From Rivibacter subsaxonicus (GTDB lineage: Bacteria; Pseudomonadota; Gammaproteobacteria; Burkholderiales; Burkholderiaceae_C): a stretch of DNA of 64,000 bases. Below, in pieces: positions 42,018 to 50,759 of this stretch. Position 1 is the stretch's first letter; every line of letters starts with the position of its first letter. The stretch spans positions 1 through 64,000 of the forward strand of contig NZ_SHKP01000008.1 in NCBI RefSeq assembly GCF_004217215.1. The letters are read 5' to 3'. A program made the translations under genes and the position numbers. A model generated the notes under the pieces. It saw nothing but the letters and a program-made list of their open reading frames with translations, did no database searches and was not told where the DNA came from.

Positions 42018-42947
42018 ATGGCCGATCCCGACAAGAGTTGGTGGACCACGCTGCCCGGCCTGCTGACCGCGCTGGCCGGGATCATCACCGCGGTCGGCGG
42101 ACTGATCGCGGTGCTGGTGCAGGCCGGCCTGATCGGCAATCGGTCGGCGCCTGCAGGCGCTCAGACGCAGGGCAGCGCCGGTGCCGAGTCGGCGCGGACG
42201 GCACCGGCCGGCGCATCCGCGGCGGCGGCCGACGCCGCGCCGCCGAAGGCCGTGGACGTGGCGGCGGCGCCGGTCGTCGTCGCCGACGCGCCGCCGTCGG
42301 CCGCGAACGCCGATGCTGCGGCGGGCGCCATGCACCGCGCGGTGCTGGTGACGAGCAAGGGCGGCAGTCGCGTGGCGCTGAAGCCAGGCGCCGAGATCCT
42401 GGGCGACCGGCTGCCGCTGCAGGATGGGCAGGAGGTGGGCTTCGACCGCCTGCTCAGCATCGACATCACGCAGCCTTGGGACGGCACGCTGGCGCTGACC
42501 CTTCGCGACGGCCGACGGCTCGAGGTGCGGGCCGCGAACACCACGCTGTCAGGCGTCTCGGAGCTCGGCAAGTACCTGTCGAGCCTGTCGGAGATCCGGC
42601 GCATCGAGTTCGTCCGCGACGGCTCGCAGGCCGCGCCGGTCGCTGCCACGGCCCAGCCCTTCACGGCGCTGCGCGTCACCGGCAAGGGTGGCAAGCGCGT
42701 CGAACTCAGGCCCACCGCGGAGATCCTCGGCGCCGCGCTGCCGCTCAAGGACGGCCGGGAGGTCGGCTTCGAGCATCTCTCGAGCGTCGAGATCGTCCAG
42801 CCGTGGGACGGCAGCCTGCGCCTGGTGCTGGTCGATGGCCGCCGACTCGACGCGATGGCCGCCAACACCACGCTGTCCGGCAGTTCCGAGCTCGGTCCCT
42901 ATCTGGCGTCGCTGTCCGACCTGCGTCGCATCGAGTTCATTCGCTAG
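42018..42947 (+). CDS. membrane-anchored protein with two tandem homologous domains, unknown
   Basis: A 309-residue protein. One transmembrane helix (about 12-37, [22 protein letters not shown]) is followed by an Ala/Pro linker and two similar domains of about 85 residues. Each contains TxKGGxRVxLxPxAEILGxxLPLxDGxEVGF, a [27 protein letters not shown] element, SELGxYLxSLSxxRRIEFxR and intervening strands. The duplication is clear; the family is not recognised. The domain may be a small beta fold exposed in the periplasm or cytosol. Its 3' end overlaps the antisense TPR remnant by 11 bp. Confidence 0.75.
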   Translation: MADPDKSWWTTLPGLLTALAGIITAVGGLIAVLVQAGLIGNRSAPAGAQTQGSAGAESARTAPAGASAAAADAAPPKAVDVAAAPVVVADAPPSAANADAAAGAMHRAVLVTSKGGSRVALKPGAEILGDRLPLQDGQEVGFDRLLSIDITQPWDGTLALTLRDGRRLEVRAANTTLSGVSELGKYLSSLSEIRRIEFVRDGSQAAPVAATAQPFTALRVTGKGGKRVELRPTAEILGAALPLKDGREVGFEHLSSVEIVQPWDGSLRLVLVDGRRLDAMAANTTLSGSSELGPYLASLSDLRRIEFIR

Positions 42948-43278
42948 CGTCCGGCGCGTGCGGCTGCACCGCCAGCAGCCGCTGCGCATCGTCGAAGCGG
43001 GCCAGGCGTCGGTAGGCGCGTGCCAACTCGAGCCGCACATAGGCCGGGGCGAGGTGGCAGCGGGCAGGCGCTCGAAGGCGGCCACCGCCTCGGCATCGCG
43101 GCCGGGCCGGGCCAGCACCACGGCCAGTTCTTCGCGCAAGCGCGGGTCGGTGCCCGCTGCATCGAGCGCGCGGGGGGGCGCGGATAGCGGCGTCGAATCG
43201 ACCTTCGCGCGCCGCGGCCGCGGCCTGCTCGTGGCGGGGGTTGGCGTGCGCCGCCAGCGGAAGCAGGCCCAGGCTCAT
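42937..43278 (-). pseudogene. frameshifted TPR-protein remnant
   Basis: On the minus strand, [20 protein letters not shown] (signal-like, then [11 protein letters not shown]) continues in another frame as [27 protein letters not shown] and returns to the first frame as [26 protein letters not shown]. Together these make a helical TPR-like protein of about 113 aa broken twice: at a run of seven G (43172-43178) and near 43050-43065. The two shifts compensate. A pseudogene is most likely; sequencing error in the homopolymer is the alternative. The true 5' end may also be lost, as it abuts def. Confidence 0.55.
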
Positions 43279-43320
43279 CAGCAGGATGCCGCACAGCCGC
43301 GCCGGCGGCAGAATCGGTGC

Positions 43321-43854
43321 ATGACGATCCACCAGATCCTGAAGATGGGTGATCCGCGCCTGCTGCGGGTCGCGCAGCCGGTGACCGCCTTCGACACGCC
43401 CGAACTGCACGCGCTGATCGCCGACATGTTCGACACGATGGAGGCGGCCAATGGCGCCGGCCTGGCGGCGCCGCAGATCGGCGTCGACCTGCAACTGGTG
43501 ATCTTCGGCTTCAGCAAGAGCGAGCGCTACCCCGATGCGCCGCCGGTGCCGCGCACGGTGCTGATCAATCCGCAGATCACGCCACTGGCGGAGGACGTGG
43601 AGGAGGGCTGGGAGGGCTGCCTCTCGGTGCCCGGCCTGCGCGGCGTGGTGCCGCGCTGGAGCCGCATCCGCTACACCGGTTTCGACCCCAAGGGCCAGCC
43701 CATCGATCGCGACGCGGAGGGCTTTCACGCCCGTGTGGTGCAGCACGAGTGCGATCACCTCGACGGCGTGCTGTATCCGATGCGGGTGCGCGACTTCAAG
43801 CAGTTCGGGTTCACCGAGGTGCTGTTTCCCGGGCTCGATGCCAGCGACGACTGA
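43321..43854 (+). CDS. def: peptide deformylase
   Basis: A 177-residue metalloenzyme that removes formyl from nascent N-terminal Met. All three family motifs are present: [10 protein letters not shown] (45-54), EGCLSVPG (98-105, Cys100 a metal ligand) and [10 protein letters not shown] (141-150, His142, Glu143, His146). The ATG at 43321 gives [15 protein letters not shown], matching deformylase N-termini. The longer in-frame extension overlaps the preceding genes and is rejected. It stands alone here; fmt is not adjacent. Confidence 0.95.
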   Translation: MTIHQILKMGDPRLLRVAQPVTAFDTPELHALIADMFDTMEAANGAGLAAPQIGVDLQLVIFGFSKSERYPDAPPVPRTVLINPQITPLAEDVEEGWEGCLSVPGLRGVVPRWSRIRYTGFDPKGQPIDRDAEGFHARVVQHECDHLDGVLYPMRVRDFKQFGFTEVLFPGLDASDD

Positions 43855-43911
43855 GACGGCCTCGACAGCGTTCTCCACACGAGGACGCGTTGCCGCGGGG
43901 CACCCGGACAC

Positions 43912-44703
43912 TCATTTCGGAAACAGGAACGTCACCACCAGTCGAAGGCCCCAGTCGTGCGGGCCGCCCTGCGGACTGTCGGCCCAGTAGCGCACGCCGC
44001 CGCCGACGCTCATTGCCTGCCCGCCCACCTTCAGCAGCTTGGTGACGGTGGCATTGATCGGCACGGACCACTGCTCGGCCTTCCAGTCGTAGGAGGATTC
44101 GGTGTTGAGTCCGAAGGTCCACGCGGTGGGCGTCGTGTAGGTGACGAAGGGCTGCAGGAAGGTGGAGCTGATGTCCGAACGCCCGCTCTCGCCGGCCACC
44201 GACCAGATGTGGTTGGCCAGCGCGCCGTAGGTCCAAGGCCCTTCCTGCTTGAGCAGCACCGCGGTAGGCCCCAGGCCCCACTTGCGGCCGCTGAGCAGGT
44301 CGTCGCTGCCGGTGGGCAGCAGCAGCGCCGGCCCGGCGCCCCAGATCAGCCCGCCGGCGGTCGGCTCCCTGGGTGAGAAGAAGAAGCTCTGCACGATGTC
44401 GCCGATGCCCGACTGGCTGGTGCCGGGGTTGACGTTCGCCTGGTCGAGCACGACCGGCAGGATCGTGCGGCTGATGAGGTTCCACTCGGCGTTCAGCGTG
44501 ATCGGCACCACCGGCTGCACGTTGATGAACGACCTGTGGCCGCGCTCGTCGCTGCCGTAGTGCTCGTCGTAGTTGTATTGCAGCGGCACGCTGATCAGCG
44601 CGGCCACCGGATTGGACAGCTGCCTGGCGAGATCGGCGTCGCTTTGGGCGAGCGCGCTGCCGCACGCCAAGCCGGTGAGCAACACGGCGATCAAGACTTT
44701 CAC
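43912..44703 (-). CDS. outer-membrane beta-barrel protein, transporter-like (MetA-pathway type)
   Basis: A 263-residue protein starting at GTG (VKVLIAVLLTGL) with GGAG 7 nt upstream. The signal peptide is about 1-19 (SALA-QS). The rest is rich in alternating beta strands: VPLQYNYDEHYG, IGDIVQSFFFSPRE, GLIWGAGPALLLPTGS, WGLGPTAVLL and a C-terminal LRLVVTFLFPK with terminal aromatic-positive ends, typical of an outer-membrane barrel. The GxGDI and LPTG segments recall the phenol-degradation MetA-like family. Ligand unknown. It is convergent with def. Confidence 0.75.
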   Translation of the reverse strand: MKVLIAVLLTGLACGSALAQSDADLARQLSNPVAALISVPLQYNYDEHYGSDERGHRSFINVQPVVPITLNAEWNLISRTILPVVLDQANVNPGTSQSGIGDIVQSFFFSPREPTAGGLIWGAGPALLLPTGSDDLLSGRKWGLGPTAVLLKQEGPWTYGALANHIWSVAGESGRSDISSTFLQPFVTYTTPTAWTFGLNTESSYDWKAEQWSVPINATVTKLLKVGGQAMSVGGGVRYWADSPQGGPHDWGLRLVVTFLFPK

Positions 44704-45016
44704 GGGCGGACTCCTGGGTTGACTTGCAAGCCTGACAGCGAGCGCCCCATGCTTTGCCGTGGCAAGTGGCCCCGTCCGGCGGCGCATGACGTGACCACCG
44801 CGAACCTTCTACCCTCACGCAAGGGCGTCTGAAACCGGTCCTCGGTGAAGACTGGCTGCCAGTTTTGGGATTGACCCGCTATCGCTGTCGCGACGGTTCC
44901 GACCAGACCGGCGCTCGAGCAAGGCTTGTGCGGCCGGCGCGATGAACTTCGACGCCCGGCAGTCTGCGCAGGCAGGCGTCGAGCATCAGGCTCCGGTCGT
45001 CGACTGAGCGGCCGCC
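44704..45016. other. 313-bp gap without a supported gene
   Basis: This lies between the barrel-protein gene start and the cupin gene end, both on the minus strand. Short open frames here have no plausible protein signature. It should contain the promoter of the barrel-protein gene (Shine-Dalgarno complement CTCC at 44711-44714); no clear -35/-10 or terminator hairpin could be picked out. Confidence 0.45.
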
Positions 45017-46075
45017 TCACCAGTCCTGGATCGACGGGTTGTCGTAGCTGTAGGTGTTGGGGAAGGCGAGATTCGAGAACGAGAACGACAGGCTGGTCTC
45101 GAGCGAGGTGACCTGGTGCCACCAGCCCAGCGGCAGGAAGACCGTGTCGCCGGGCTCCAGCACCACCTCCAGCACCTTGACGCCGCGAAAGTCCGGGAAG
45201 CGGTCGAGGTCCGGGCGATCGAGGTCGATCGGGCTGAACACGCCGTCGTGGTTGTAGAGCCTGGGCGTCTCGAGCGGCGAGATGAAGCGCCAGCGCTTGC
45301 GGCCCACCACCTGCGTGTGCAGCAGCATCAGCGTGTCGTGATGCAGCGGCGTGATCGAGCCGGCCGGGCCGAACCAGAACGAGGAGCTGCGAGCGAGTTG
45401 GTCCGGGTCGCAGAACGGCGGCAGCGTTCCGATGTCGGCGAGCAATGGTGCGAACTCGGGGCGGCGCAGCACCTCGTTGTTGGCGGTGAGGTAGTAGTCG
45501 TTGGTCGGGCCGCCGGCCAGCACGCGGTCGACGAAGTCGCCGAGTCGGGCGACTTGCCGGTGCTTGAGCTTGTCCTGCTCGTACCTCGGGTTCTGCTCCC
45601 GCCCGGCCTGGATGTCGACGTCGAGGTGGCCGAAGCGCGTGCGCAGGTCGGCCGGCGACCAGCGCTGCAGGGCCGGCCAGTCGCGCGCCAGATCGCTCAG
45701 CACCAGCGGCCGCGAACCGATCACGTAGCGTTCCATGAACTCGGGCGTCGAGACCCCGCTGCGCTTCTCGACCTGCTCGTACTGCCGGCCCAGTTCCCAG
45801 ATCCGCTGCTGGTTGGCCAGCACCGAGGCGAGCTTGCGATGCAACTGCTGGTGGCGGCGTGCCGCAAGGAACACGGGGTTCGCTTCCATCGCCGCGATTG
45901 CACGCTCGGACGCCGGCCGATCGAGTCCTGCGGCGACCATCGTCTCCAGCATCGAATCCGGGGCGCAGTTGCGCAGCCGGTTCTCGGCGATCCACTGAAG
46001 CCAGTCGGCATCTTCCGGCCGGCGTCGAGGCGCACCGAGCGGTCGCGGAGCGGGAGGTATCTCGCGCTGGGTCAT
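45017..46075 (-). CDS. cupin-like (JmjC-type) 2-oxoglutarate/Fe(II) oxygenase
   Basis: A 352-residue protein. After a helical N-terminus (about 1-105) comes a cupin_8/JmjC-like domain. STPEFMERYVIGSRPLVLSDLARDWPA is the family entry, HHDTLMLLHTQVVGRKRW holds the iron-binding His-x-Asp, and GDTVFLPLGWWHQVTSLE holds the distal His and the GWWH motif. Such enzymes hydroxylate proteins or small molecules, and the target is unknown. It follows the GC-rich gap after the barrel-protein gene and precedes tesA on the same strand by 82 bp. Confidence 0.82.
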   Translation of the reverse strand: MTQREIPPAPRPLGAPRRRPEDADWLQWIAENRLRNCAPDSMLETMVAAGLDRPASERAIAAMEANPVFLAARRHQQLHRKLASVLANQQRIWELGRQYEQVEKRSGVSTPEFMERYVIGSRPLVLSDLARDWPALQRWSPADLRTRFGHLDVDIQAGREQNPRYEQDKLKHRQVARLGDFVDRVLAGGPTNDYYLTANNEVLRRPEFAPLLADIGTLPPFCDPDQLARSSSFWFGPAGSITPLHHDTLMLLHTQVVGRKRWRFISPLETPRLYNHDGVFSPIDLDRPDLDRFPDFRGVKVLEVVLEPGDTVFLPLGWWHQVTSLETSLSFSFSNLAFPNTYSYDNPSIQDW

Positions 46076-46157
46076 GGCGTCGTCCGTCCGGTCGTGGCGG
46101 GCCGATCAGTTGCGATGCTAAACATTGCGCCGCGCAAGCCCAGGGTCAGGACTCTGG

Positions 46158-46823
46158 CTACTTTGCTAGCAGCGGCCGCAGCACCGGCCACACATTGCCC
46201 AGCATCAGGGGCTGCGCACTCTCGTTCGGGTGGATCCGGTCGGCCTGGAACAGCTTCAGCGGATCCGGCCCGTCGGCCACGCCCTTGAGGAAGAAGGGCA
46301 CCAGCGCGGCACCCTCGTCCTTGGCGACGCGGGCGTAGAGCGCGGCGAATTCCTCGCCGTAGGTCTTGCCGTAGTTGGGCGGCAGCTGCATCCCCAGCAG
46401 CAGCACCCTGGCGCCGGTGGCCCTGGCGGCGCGCGTCATCTCGCGCAGGTTGGCCTCGGTCATCGACAGCGGCAGGCCACGCAGTGCATCGTTGGCGCCG
46501 AGTTCGATCACCACCAACGAGGGCTTGTGCTGCGCCAGCGCGGCCGGCAGTCGCGAGCGGCCGCCGGAGGTGGTGTCGCCGCTGATGCTCGCGTTGACCA
46601 CCTTCGGCGCGGCGCGCTGCTCGGCGAGCTGCGCCTCGAGCAGCGCGACCCAGCCCTTGCCGCGCTGCAGGCCGTACTCGGCCGAGAGGCTGTCGCCCAC
46701 CACCAGCAGCGTCGAGTCCGGGGCCGGCGCGGCGGCGGTCGGCAACTGCACGCCAAGTCCCGCCAGCAACAGGACGCCGAGCCAGCGGCTACAGTGACCC
46801 CGCAACAAGCCAAGCAAGAACAT
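46158..46823 (-). CDS. tesA: multifunctional esterase/lysophospholipase TesA
   Basis: A 221-residue periplasmic SGNH hydrolase. The signal peptide is about 1-28. Block I is VVGDSLSAEYGL (nucleophile Ser), block III is ELGANDALRG and block V is DRIHPNESAQ with catalytic Asp and His. It acts as acyl-CoA thioesterase I, arylesterase or lysophospholipase. The start MFLLGLLRGHC has a near-perfect GGAGGT 4 nt upstream; a longer frame through the ybbA gene is an artefact. It is divergent from ybbA with only 22 bp between the starts, the usual pairing. Confidence 0.9.
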   Translation of the reverse strand: MFLLGLLRGHCSRWLGVLLLAGLGVQLPTAAAPAPDSTLLVVGDSLSAEYGLQRGKGWVALLEAQLAEQRAAPKVVNASISGDTTSGGRSRLPAALAQHKPSLVVIELGANDALRGLPLSMTEANLREMTRAARATGARVLLLGMQLPPNYGKTYGEEFAALYARVAKDEGAALVPFFLKGVADGPDPLKLFQADRIHPNESAQPLMLGNVWPVLRPLLAK

Positions 46824-46845
46824 CGGACCTCCTTCGACATCGTTC

Positions 46846-47517
46846 ATGAGCGAATCCATCATTGCGGTCGAGCATGTCAGCAAGCAGGTGAGCGACTCGA
46901 CCGGCACCCTGACCATTCTTGACGATATCCACTTCGCGCTCGCGCCGCAGCAGAGCTGCGCGATCGTCGGCGCCTCGGGCTCGGGCAAGAGCACGCTGCT
47001 GGCGATCATCGCCGGGCTCGACGTGCCGACCCGGGGCAAGGTGCAGCTGGCCGGCACCGACCTGTTCAGCCTCGACGAGGATGCCCGCGCCGCGGTGCGC
47101 GCGCAGCAGGTGGGCTTCGTGTTCCAGAGCTTCCAGCTGCTGCCCAACCTGAGCGCGCTTGAGAACGTGATGCTGCCGCTCGAGTTGCAGGGCGCACCCG
47201 ATGCGCGCGCCCGCGCCGGAGAGATGCTGGCTCGCGTGGGCCTCGCGCAGCGGCTTGGCCACTACCCGCGGGTCCTTTCTGGCGGCGAGCAGCAGCGGGT
47301 CGCGCTGGCGCGTGCCTTCGTCGTGCAGCCGGCGGTGCTGCTGGCCGACGAGCCGACCGGGAGCCTCGATTTCGCGACCGGCGAGACGGTGATGGAGCTG
47401 ATGTTCGAGCTCAACCGCGAGCGCGGCACGACGCTGGTGCTGGTCACGCACGACCGCGGCATCGCGACGCGCTGCGATCGCCAGATCCGCATCGAGGCGG
47501 GGCGGGTGGCTCAATGA
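46846..47517 (+). CDS. ybbA: ABC transporter ATP-binding protein (YbbA-like)
   Basis: A 223-residue ATPase of the LolD/MacB type. Walker A is GASGSGKST (about 42-50), the signature VLSGGEQQRVALARAF and Walker B LLADEPTGSLD. The divergent tesA is its common partner in proteobacteria. The permease YbbP, normally encoded next, is absent: rlmB follows instead. The stop codon lies inside the left arm of a 99-bp imperfect palindrome. It may partner with a permease encoded elsewhere, perhaps in periplasmic lipid or protein extraction. Confidence 0.87.
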   Translation: MSESIIAVEHVSKQVSDSTGTLTILDDIHFALAPQQSCAIVGASGSGKSTLLAIIAGLDVPTRGKVQLAGTDLFSLDEDARAAVRAQQVGFVFQSFQLLPNLSALENVMLPLELQGAPDARARAGEMLARVGLAQRLGHYPRVLSGGEQQRVALARAFVVQPAVLLADEPTGSLDFATGETVMELMFELNRERGTTLVLVTHDRGIATRCDRQIRIEAGRVAQ

Positions 47518-47612
47518 ACACTGAACTCGGCGCTGCGCGCCATCGAATGAACAATGAATGAGTTCGGTTCATCGTTCATTCGGCCGCGCTCAGCGCGCCG
47601 TTCATCATTCAT
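47514..47612. repeat. 99-bp nested imperfect palindrome
   Basis: The core stem GAATGAACAATGAA (47545-47558) pairs with TTCATCGTTCATTC (47568-47581), with one G-T-compatible mismatch and a 9-nt loop. Outer arms ATGAACACTGAACTCGGCG... and ...CGCGCCGTTCATCATTCAT extend the symmetry with gaps. It is AT-rich patches within very GC-rich DNA, starts at the ybbA stop and ends 20 bp before rlmB. There is no T-tract, so it is not an obvious terminator. Confidence 0.6.
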
Positions 47613-47632
47613 GCGGCGCCGATAATCGGCCG

Positions 47633-48385
47633 ATGGCCTCCAACACCCCCACGCGCCCGCTCTATGGCTTTCATGCCGTGACCGTGCGCCTCAAGACCGC
47701 GCCCGATTCGATCGTCGAGCTCTATGTCGACGGTACCCGCCGCGATGCCCGCATGAAGGCCTTCGTCGCCCGTGCCGAGGAGGCTGGCGTGCGCCTGATC
47801 GAGGTCGACGACGGCCGCCTCAACGCGCTGGCCGGCACCACCCGCCACCAGGGCGTGGTCGCCAAGGCGCGGCCGGTGCAGCTGGCGACCTCGCTCGACG
47901 ACCTGCTCGATGCTGTCGAGGCCGCCGGCGGCGTGCCGCTGCTGCTGGTGCTCGACGGCGTGACCGACCCGCACAACCTGGGTGCGGTGCTGCGCGTGGC
48001 CGACGGCGCCGGTGCCCACGCGGTGATCGCGCCCAAGGACCACGCGGTCGGCGTCAACGCCACCGTCAGCAAGGTCGCCAGCGGCGCCGCCGAGACGGTG
48101 CCGTACTTCATGGTCACCAACCTCGCGCGCACGCTCGGCGAACTCAAGGAGCGGCTGATCAACGTGGTCGGCACCTCGGACGACGCCTCGCAGACCGTCT
48201 TCGACGCCCGCCTCGACGGCCCGACCGCGATCGTGCTCGGCGCCGAGGGCGCCGGCATGCGCCAGCTCACCCGCAAGAATTGCGACGAACTGGTCTCGAT
48301 CCCGATGGCGGGCGCGGTCGAGAGCCTGAACGTCTCGGTCGCCAGCGGCATCTGCCTGTTCGAAGCGGTGCGCCAGCGGCGCTGA
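47633..48385 (+). CDS. rlmB: 23S rRNA (guanosine-2251-2'-O)-methyltransferase
   Basis: A 250-residue SpoU/TrmH-family (SPOUT knot) enzyme that methylates G2251 in the peptidyl-transferase P-loop. An N-terminal substrate-binding domain ([17 protein letters not shown]) is followed by the SPOUT motifs: [21 protein letters not shown] (motif 1, Asn and Arg), [10 protein letters not shown] (motif 2) and [25 protein letters not shown] (motif 3). Start [12 protein letters not shown]. No rnr gene is next to it, unlike in E. coli. Confidence 0.93.
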   Translation: MASNTPTRPLYGFHAVTVRLKTAPDSIVELYVDGTRRDARMKAFVARAEEAGVRLIEVDDGRLNALAGTTRHQGVVAKARPVQLATSLDDLLDAVEAAGGVPLLLVLDGVTDPHNLGAVLRVADGAGAHAVIAPKDHAVGVNATVSKVASGAAETVPYFMVTNLARTLGELKERLINVVGTSDDASQTVFDARLDGPTAIVLGAEGAGMRQLTRKNCDELVSIPMAGAVESLNVSVASGICLFEAVRQRR

Positions 48386-48461
48386 AGCCGCCGCTTCGCG
48401 CAGGCGACAGCGCCGGCTCGTGGTCGCGGCAAGACTCGGGGCTTACTCCGAGGAGTCCGCC

Positions 48462-48908
48462 ATGAGCACCAACCCCTTGCCGACCGATCCCGCAGCGTTG
48501 CGCGCCGCCTTCGAAGCGGTGATCGGGCGCAGCCCCTTCACCGCATGGATGGGCACCAGCATCGAGGCCATCGAGCCCGGGCAGGTGACGATCCGCGCGC
48601 CGCTGCGGCCCGAACACCGCCAGCACCACGGTCAGGCCCATGGCGCGGTGCTGGCCTACATGGCCGATACCGCGGTCTCGTGGGCCGCGGCCACGGTGGT
48701 GGGCGACGTCGTGACCTCCGAGTTCAAGATCAACCTGCTGGCGCCGGCACGCGGCCAGGCACTCAGTGCGCGTGGCGAGGTGCTGCGCGCCGGCCGCCGC
48801 CAGGCCGTGGTGCGCGCCGATGTCTGGGCCCACGACGGCGAGCGGCGCGAGCATGTCGCGACCTGCCTTGCGACGATCGCGGTGCTGCAGGCGCCGGTGC
48901 CGGCCTGA
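48462..48908 (+). CDS. PaaI-family hotdog thioesterase
   Basis: A 148-residue acyl-CoA thioesterase of the PaaI type. The core [31 protein letters not shown] contains the HG-G motif with the following acidic residue used in catalysis, then [14 protein letters not shown]. Substrate probably phenylacetyl- or other aryl/medium-chain CoA; not determined. GGAG lies before the ATG at 48462, and the frame extended to 48420 is rejected. It is followed by upp on the same strand. Confidence 0.85.
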   Translation: MSTNPLPTDPAALRAAFEAVIGRSPFTAWMGTSIEAIEPGQVTIRAPLRPEHRQHHGQAHGAVLAYMADTAVSWAAATVVGDVVTSEFKINLLAPARGQALSARGEVLRAGRRQAVVRADVWAHDGERREHVATCLATIAVLQAPVPA

Positions 48909-48970
48909 GCCCCGGCCGTGCCGCCGCCGGCGCTGGCTACACTGCGCCGAACCCTCGAGCGAGTGCTGCC

Positions 48971-49597
48971 ATGTCCGTCATCGAAGTCCGCCACCCGCTG
49001 GTGCGCCACAAGCTCGGCCTGATGCGCGCGGCCGAGATCTCGACCAAGAAGTTCCGCGAGCTGACTGCCGAGGTCGCGCGACTGCTGGCCTACGAGGCCA
49101 CCGCCGACTTTCCGCTCGAGACGGTGCGCGTCGAGTGCTGGAGCGGGCCGACCGACATCGAGCAGATCAAGGGCCGCAAGGTGACTGTGGTGCCGATCCT
49201 GCGCGCCGGCATCGGCATGCTCGACGGCGTGCTCGACATGGTGCCCAACGCCAAGATCAGCGTCGTCGGCCTCGCCCGCGACCACGAGACGCTGCAGCCG
49301 GTGCACTACTTCGAGAACTTCGTCGGCCAGCTCGACGAGCGCTGCGCGCTGATCATCGACCCGATGCTGGCCACCGCCGGCTCGATGATCGCGACCGTCG
49401 ACCTGCTCAAGAAGCGCGGCTGCCGCGACATTCGCGCGCTGGTGCTGGTGGCCGCGCCCGAGGGCGTGCGCGCGCTGGCCGCGGCCCACCCTGACGTGCG
49501 CTGCTGGACCGCCGCCATCGACAGCCACCTCAACGAGCAGGGCTACATCATTCCCGGCCTGGGCGACGCCGGCGACAAGATCTTCGGCACCAAGTAG
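48971..49597 (+). CDS. upp: uracil phosphoribosyltransferase
   Basis: A 208-residue pyrimidine-salvage enzyme converting uracil and PRPP to UMP. The conserved blocks are present: [19 protein letters not shown] at the N-terminus, [14 protein letters not shown], the PRPP loop [13 protein letters not shown] and the uracil-binding C-terminus [18 protein letters not shown]. The length matches the family exactly. The in-frame extension upstream overlaps the thioesterase gene and is rejected. Confidence 0.96.
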   Translation: MSVIEVRHPLVRHKLGLMRAAEISTKKFRELTAEVARLLAYEATADFPLETVRVECWSGPTDIEQIKGRKVTVVPILRAGIGMLDGVLDMVPNAKISVVGLARDHETLQPVHYFENFVGQLDERCALIIDPMLATAGSMIATVDLLKKRGCRDIRALVLVAAPEGVRALAAAHPDVRCWTAAIDSHLNEQGYIIPGLGDAGDKIFGTK

Positions 49598-49607
49598 AGC
49601 GGGTGTT

Positions 49608-50759
49608 TCAAGTGCCGCGCCGCTGCGCCCAGCGGCTCAGCACCAGGGCCGCCACCATCCAGGCGATGCCGACCGCTGCCAGCATCGAGTAGCCGCTGCC
49701 GGCCAGCATCAGGCCGCCACTGGCCGCACCCGCGGCCTGGCCGAGGTAGATCGCCGAGGAGTTGAGCGCCATCAGCGCCGGAGCCAGCGCCGGCGCGGCG
49801 GCGCCGAGCCGGGCCTGCTGCGCCGAGTTGGCGGCGAAGCAACCCAGTGCCCATGGCACGACCACGATCGCAACCGTACCCACCGTCGTCGCCAGCGGCC
49901 ACAGCAGCAGGCTGGTCGTGATCAGCAGCATCAGCCAGAAGACCGCACGCGGCGGGCCGATGCGATCGATGTTGCGCGACAGGATCACGTTGCCGACCAG
50001 CCCGAACAGACCGAACCAGCCGAACAGCAGGCTGATCTGCAGCGGACTGGCGCCGAGCACCTGGCGGTAGTAGGGCGCGAAGTAGGAGAACAGAGTGAAC
50101 TGGCCCGCGCCCTGCAGCGCGGTGACGCCGATCACGGCCATCAGCACCGGATTGGTCAGCGTCTCGCGCCAGGCGGCCGCGCCCAGCGCCGGCGGCCGGA
50201 TGCCGGCTGGCATCGCGCGCCAGACCCAGGCCGCGCCGACCAGCGACAGCAGCGCCACCAGCGCGAAGGCCCAGCGCCAGCCGAAGCTCTCGCCGATCCA
50301 GGCGTGCAGAGGCATGCCGAACACCGACGCCACCGACCAGCCGAGAAAGATGAAGGTGATCGCCCGGCCGCGCTCGGCCGGCGCGGCGATGAAGCCCATC
50401 GCCGCAGCCGCCTGCGGCGTGAACACCGCCGCCGCCAGCATCGAGATCGCGCGCAGCGGCACCAGCGCGGCGTAGTTCGGCGCCAGCGCGCTGACCGCGT
50501 GGCCCACGCCGTACCAGAGCAGCGCCAGCGCGAGCAGCACACGCCGGTCGAAACCCGACACCAGCCCGGCCAGCAGCGGCGCGGCCACGCACATCACGAC
50601 CGCGGCGATCGCGATCAGCTGGCCGCCAACCGCGACGCTCACTTCGAGCGAGCGCGTCAGGTCGTTCAGCGAGCCGGCCACGACCATCAGGCCGCAGCCG
50701 ATCACGAAATTGCCGAACAGCAGCGCCCAGCGCGAACTGGCGACTGCTGCGGCGCTCAA
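49608..50759 (-). CDS. MFS transporter, DHA1/AraJ-like
   Basis: A 383-residue inner-membrane transporter with 12 predicted helices. Typical features are the FVIGCGLMVVAGSLNDL first helix, the FDRRVLLALALLWYGVGHAVSAL block after helix 2 and FGMPLHAWIGESFGWRWAF (motif C-like) in helix 5. It probably effluxes sugars or drugs; the substrate is unknown. There is no good ATG at the N-terminus, but a TTG overlaps the stop of the upstream dehydrogenase (TTGA), so coupled translation from TTG is inferred. Confidence 0.83.
   Translation of the reverse strand: MSAAAVASSRWALLFGNFVIGCGLMVVAGSLNDLTRSLEVSVAVGGQLIAIAAVVMCVAAPLLAGLVSGFDRRVLLALALLWYGVGHAVSALAPNYAALVPLRAISMLAAAVFTPQAAAAMGFIAAPAERGRAITFIFLGWSVASVFGMPLHAWIGESFGWRWAFALVALLSLVGAAWVWRAMPAGIRPPALGAAAWRETLTNPVLMAVIGVTALQGAGQFTLFSYFAPYYRQVLGASPLQISLLFGWFGLFGLVGNVILSRNIDRIGPPRAVFWLMLLITTSLLLWPLATTVGTVAIVVVPWALGCFAANSAQQARLGAAAPALAPALMALNSSAIYLGQAAGAASGGLMLAGSGYSMLAAVGIAWMVAALVLSRWAQRRGT

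Noticed and set aside
47545-47581. Palindrome after ybbA as an intrinsic terminator
   Set aside because: A good stem but no following T-run, and it is nested within larger arms; kept as a repeat instead.
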